Position numbers and translations under genes: made by a program. A stretch of 64,000 bases of DNA from Pegea sp. RAD2-039. Taxonomy: Eukaryota; Chordata; Thaliacea; Salpida; Salpidae. The DNA is taken from assembly GCA_034620365.1 (NCBI GenBank), contig JAQGEQ010000127.1, positions 1-64,000 of the forward strand, read 5' to 3'. This document shows positions 63,081-64,000 of the stretch, piece after piece. The first letter of the stretch is position 1; the number at the start of each line of letters is the position of its first letter. The notes below the pieces were generated by a model, which did not search any database, had not been told where the DNA came from, and saw only the letters and a list, made by a program, of their open reading frames with translations.

Positions 63081-64000
63081 TTTTTCCTTTTATTAATATT
63101 ATTATAATTCTAATTTATAACAGATTGTATAAATTCTTTTTATTGCTTTTTATTCGAAGTTTGATATTAATAGCATTTGTTAAACTTTCACAGATGAATA
63201 AGAATCATTCGTGCACAAAATCGATTGTTAAAATAGTTCAACTTTGTACAGAGATATCAGACTTCTAAGGTTACTTATTGATTGATGATAGCAAGTTTAC
63301 AAGCAATGCTACTCGTCTAAATTACTTTTTCTATAAAGTGGTTTTTGGTATCAACATGTAAAAAGCCAATTAAAATTAATTGATTGAATAATTATTAATA
63401 AATAATTCACATTTTTGAATAAATAATGAAATTTTGCATCATTGTTATTCATCGCGAATTTCTGGTTGCAATCGAAGCTCTTGTGCCTCATCCTTTTCAT
63501 AATGATTAAAGTCTCATTTCTTCCCAGACTAAGATACACAATTTACTATATTCTTTACATACTTGATAAAAACAAAATTCAAATATAGAATTTCGTTTGT
63601 AGAATTTAGAATAATATTTTAACAATGAAAATTCAACACTTTCTTATATTTAAGGTAACTATAAAGAAATTGTGTTTATTGAGAAAGCAAAAAAGTGTAG
63701 AATGGAATATTTAATTACTTGAAATATCTGAAGCATGAAACTTCCAGGAGTATTTAATAGTCTTTGTAAGATTGATCACAACCATTAAAAACGTTTTTAT
63801 GATCTTACATGAAATAAGATCTAACAAAAGAAATTCTATTTTTTGTTCCAGTTTACCTTTATTAAGAAACCCTTTTTTTAACTATTACAAAGTAGAATAA
63901 TAAGAAAGAAAAAAGATAATTTCACTATTAAAAGTAAGCATAGTCTGATCATTGTTGTAAAAAGAAAGTAGCTAAAAGTATTTCAATTTCTTTCGATTTT

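Larger units (their letters stand above)
45954..64000. repeat. Giant inverted repeat, right arm (continues past window)
   Basis: Reverse complement of the left arm. The last visible bases (about 63,930-64,000) still match 21,977-22,047, so the arm extends beyond the window. Right-only feature: the LINE insertion at 58,002-58,798. It lacks the 113-bp array and the tRNA-Ile segment. Confidence 0.9.
60100..64000. other. AT-rich outer part of right arm with relic pieces
   Basis: Mirror of 21,977-25,853. Contents: the unidentified coding-like relic at 61,680-62,080, the LINE 3' remnant at 62,995-63,080 and the duplicated segments near 62,760-62,960 and 63,130-63,545. No intact gene. Confidence 0.5.

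Overview
The window is AT-rich eukaryotic, metazoan DNA: GT-AG introns, C2H2 zinc-finger, homeobox, nuclear-receptor, SMC6, DNAJC13 and ODAD3 sequences, and CR1/L2-like LINE fragments. ODAD3 and a PRDM9-type SET domain point to an invertebrate with motile cilia. I cannot place the phylum from sequence alone.

Region 1 (1-19,100) is a locally duplicated, partly decayed cluster related to PRDM9-type zinc-finger genes. Three direct copies of an unusual minus-strand gene are present: a divergent homeodomain, then an acidic linker, then seven C2H2 fingers. Copy 3 (13,315-15,903) is intact with five exons and 522 residues. Copy 2 (6,711-9,253) has a nonsense codon and a frameshift. Copy 1 is cut by the window edge. 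Around them lie a broken PRDM9-like SET domain, an intronless SMC6 pseudogene, first-finger relics and LINE pieces.

Region 2 (20,362-21,887) holds an intact six-exon minus-strand gene for a secreted protein: signal peptide, Ly6/uPAR-like cysteine domain, Thr/Pro mucin-like repeat, then a Cys-rich tail.

Region 3 (about 21,977-64,000) is a giant inverted repeat. The left arm runs from 21,977 or earlier to about 43,903. The spacer is about 2.05 kb (43,904-45,953) and contains a nuclear-receptor relic. The right arm runs from about 45,954 past the window end. Each arm carries a mirrored tRNA-Asp(GTC), an intact gene of 27 short exons with no recognised family, and a decayed DNAJC13 5' fragment next to an ODAD3 3' fragment. 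The arms differ by a roughly 37-copy 113-bp minisatellite (left only), a tRNA-Ile-bearing segment (left only) and a LINE insertion with target-site duplication (right only).

The strongest candidate for something undescribed is the 27-exon gene. After a unique N-terminal part it contains three tandem copies of a six-exon module. All module exons are 48-57 bp, multiples of three and in phase 0, a micro-exon-like architecture. Both palindrome copies keep an open frame while the neighbouring DNAJC13 fragments have decayed separately in each arm.
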